DNA of 13,230 bases, from NCBI GenBank assembly GCA_024403005.1, contig JAKSSQ010000029.1, positions 1 through 13,230 of the forward strand, in the 5' to 3' direction. The notes beneath the pieces are model-generated. The model had not been told where the DNA came from. It saw only the letters and a program-made list of their open reading frames with translations, and ran no database searches. This stretch comes from Clostridia bacterium (GTDB lineage: Bacteria > Bacillota > Clostridia > Peptostreptococcales > Anaerovoracaceae). Shown in pieces: positions 12,481-13,230 of this stretch (the first letter of the stretch is position 1; each line of letters starts with the position of its first letter). The position numbers were made by a program, and so were the translations under genes.

Positions 12481-13230
12481 ATGAGTTTCATTTCCACATT
12501 TATCGGTGCACTTCCCGGCGCTGTGGCACAGGGAATCATCTGGGGCATCATGGCTCTGGGCGTACACATTACGTTCAGAGTTATGGATATCGCCGACCTT
12601 ACAGTCGACGGATCTATTGCAACCGGCGGTGCTGCCTGCGTTATGCTCATCAGAGGCGGCGTAAGCGCTCCCGTTGCAGTAATCTGCTCGTTCCTGATTG
12701 GTCTCATATGCGGTGCGGTCACAGGACTGCTCCATACAAAGTGCGGCATCCCCGCAATTCTGGCAGGTATCCTTACACAGCTGTCCCTGTATTCCATTAA
12801 CCTCAGAATCATGAAGGCAAGTGCAAATACACCTATCAGCGTAGACAAATACAAGCTGGTTGTATCCCAGAGATTCGTAAGAGCTGCGGGCCTTAACAAC
12901 CCGATCATTACCCTCGTAATCCTTACAGGCGTAATTATCGCTCTTATGTACGTTTTCTACGGTACAGAAATCGGATGCGCTTTAAGAGCAACAGGCAACA
13001 ACATGCGCATGGCCAGCGCACAGGGAATCAATACATCTTCCCTTATCGTTCTCGGCTGCATGATCGGCAACGGTCTCGTAGCTCTGTCCGGTGCTCTCCT
13101 GTCCCAGTATCAGGGTGCAGCAGACGTTAACATGGGCCGAGGCGCTATCGTTATCGGCCTGGCTGCCGTAATCATCGGCGAAGTACTCCTCGGAAAGATT
13201 ACCAAGAACTTCGCAATGAGAATGGTAAGC
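12481..13230 (+). CDS. ABC importer permease (TrpY-like, BPD_transp_2 type), cut by window end
   Basis: An open frame of 250 codons from ATG 12481 runs past the window end. The encoded start MSFISTFIGALPGAVAQGII is followed by alternating hydrophobic segments of the branched-chain-type permease family. Typical patches are FRVMDIADLTVDGSIATGG, the cytoplasmic GTEIGCALRATGNNMRMASA loop and INTSSLIVLGCMIGNGLVALSGALL. This kind of permease pairs with TrpX-like binding proteins. An AAGG site lies eight bases before the ATG. Members are usually a little under 300 residues, so perhaps 40 are missing. An ATPase gene probably follows outside the window. Confidence 0.9.
   Translation, partial: MSFISTFIGALPGAVAQGIIWGIMALGVHITFRVMDIADLTVDGSIATGGAACVMLIRGGVSAPVAVICSFLIGLICGAVTGLLHTKCGIPAILAGILTQLSLYSINLRIMKASANTPISVDKYKLVVSQRFVRAAGLNNPIITLVILTGVIIALMYVFYGTEIGCALRATGNNMRMASAQGINTSSLIVLGCMIGNGLVALSGALLSQYQGAADVNMGRGAIVIGLAAVIIGEVLLGKITKNFAMRMVS

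Noticed and set aside
12462..12908. 148-codon minus-strand frame opposite the permease
   Set aside because: The plus-strand frame from 12481 is a clear permease with a ribosome site and operon context.

Overview
The window reads as chromosomal DNA of a low-to-middle GC, Gram-positive anaerobe, most likely a clostridial lineage (Eubacteriales). The grounds are strong AGGAG ribosome sites, sigma-A type promoters with TATAAT boxes, two Clostridia-style lipoprotein signal peptides, and relatives of proteins I know from Clostridia. I cannot name the genus. No rRNA, tRNA, transposase or CRISPR array is visible.

Layout. (1) 66-2394, plus strand: an SUV3-type RNA helicase with a C-terminal four-cysteine zinc ribbon, then a TMEM175-family membrane protein, closed by a terminator. 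The helicase promoter lies so close to its ATG that the mRNA is probably leaderless. (2) 2452-3176, no gene: a GC-rich interrupted palindrome of about 285 bp abuts an AT-rich array of six hairpins (AAGTCAT-N15-ATGACTT) repeated every 50-51 bp. (3) 3177-4490, minus strand: a HipA-like kinase without a HipB partner. Its promoter lies among three GTTAAC-bounded direct repeats. Regions 2 and 3 look like one accessory island. (4) 4703-5551, minus: a lipoprotein of unknown function with its own terminator.

(5) 5769-8141, minus: a catabolic operon in transcription order SAF-domain small subunit, UxaA/GarD-type dehydratase large subunit, DapA-family aldolase or lyase. Together they should dehydrate a hydroxy or sugar acid and then cleave or further convert the 2-keto product; the substrate is not evident. 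(6) 8210-9595, minus: an M18 metallo-aminopeptidase. (7) 9700-10599, minus: an EamA-type transporter, set off by a bidirectional terminator. (8) 10740-11291, plus: a small zinc-ribbon membrane protein. (9) 11478 to the window edge, plus: an ABC importer of the TrpX/TrpY type (lipoprotein binding protein, then a permease cut by the window end). It sits behind a well-formed promoter and a structured leader that ends in a terminator-like hairpin before the start codon, suggesting attenuation or a riboswitch-like control.

The most unusual material is the palindrome, hairpin array, HipA kinase and operator repeats at 2474-4613, followed by the structured leader at 11360-11441 and the probable leaderless helicase transcript.
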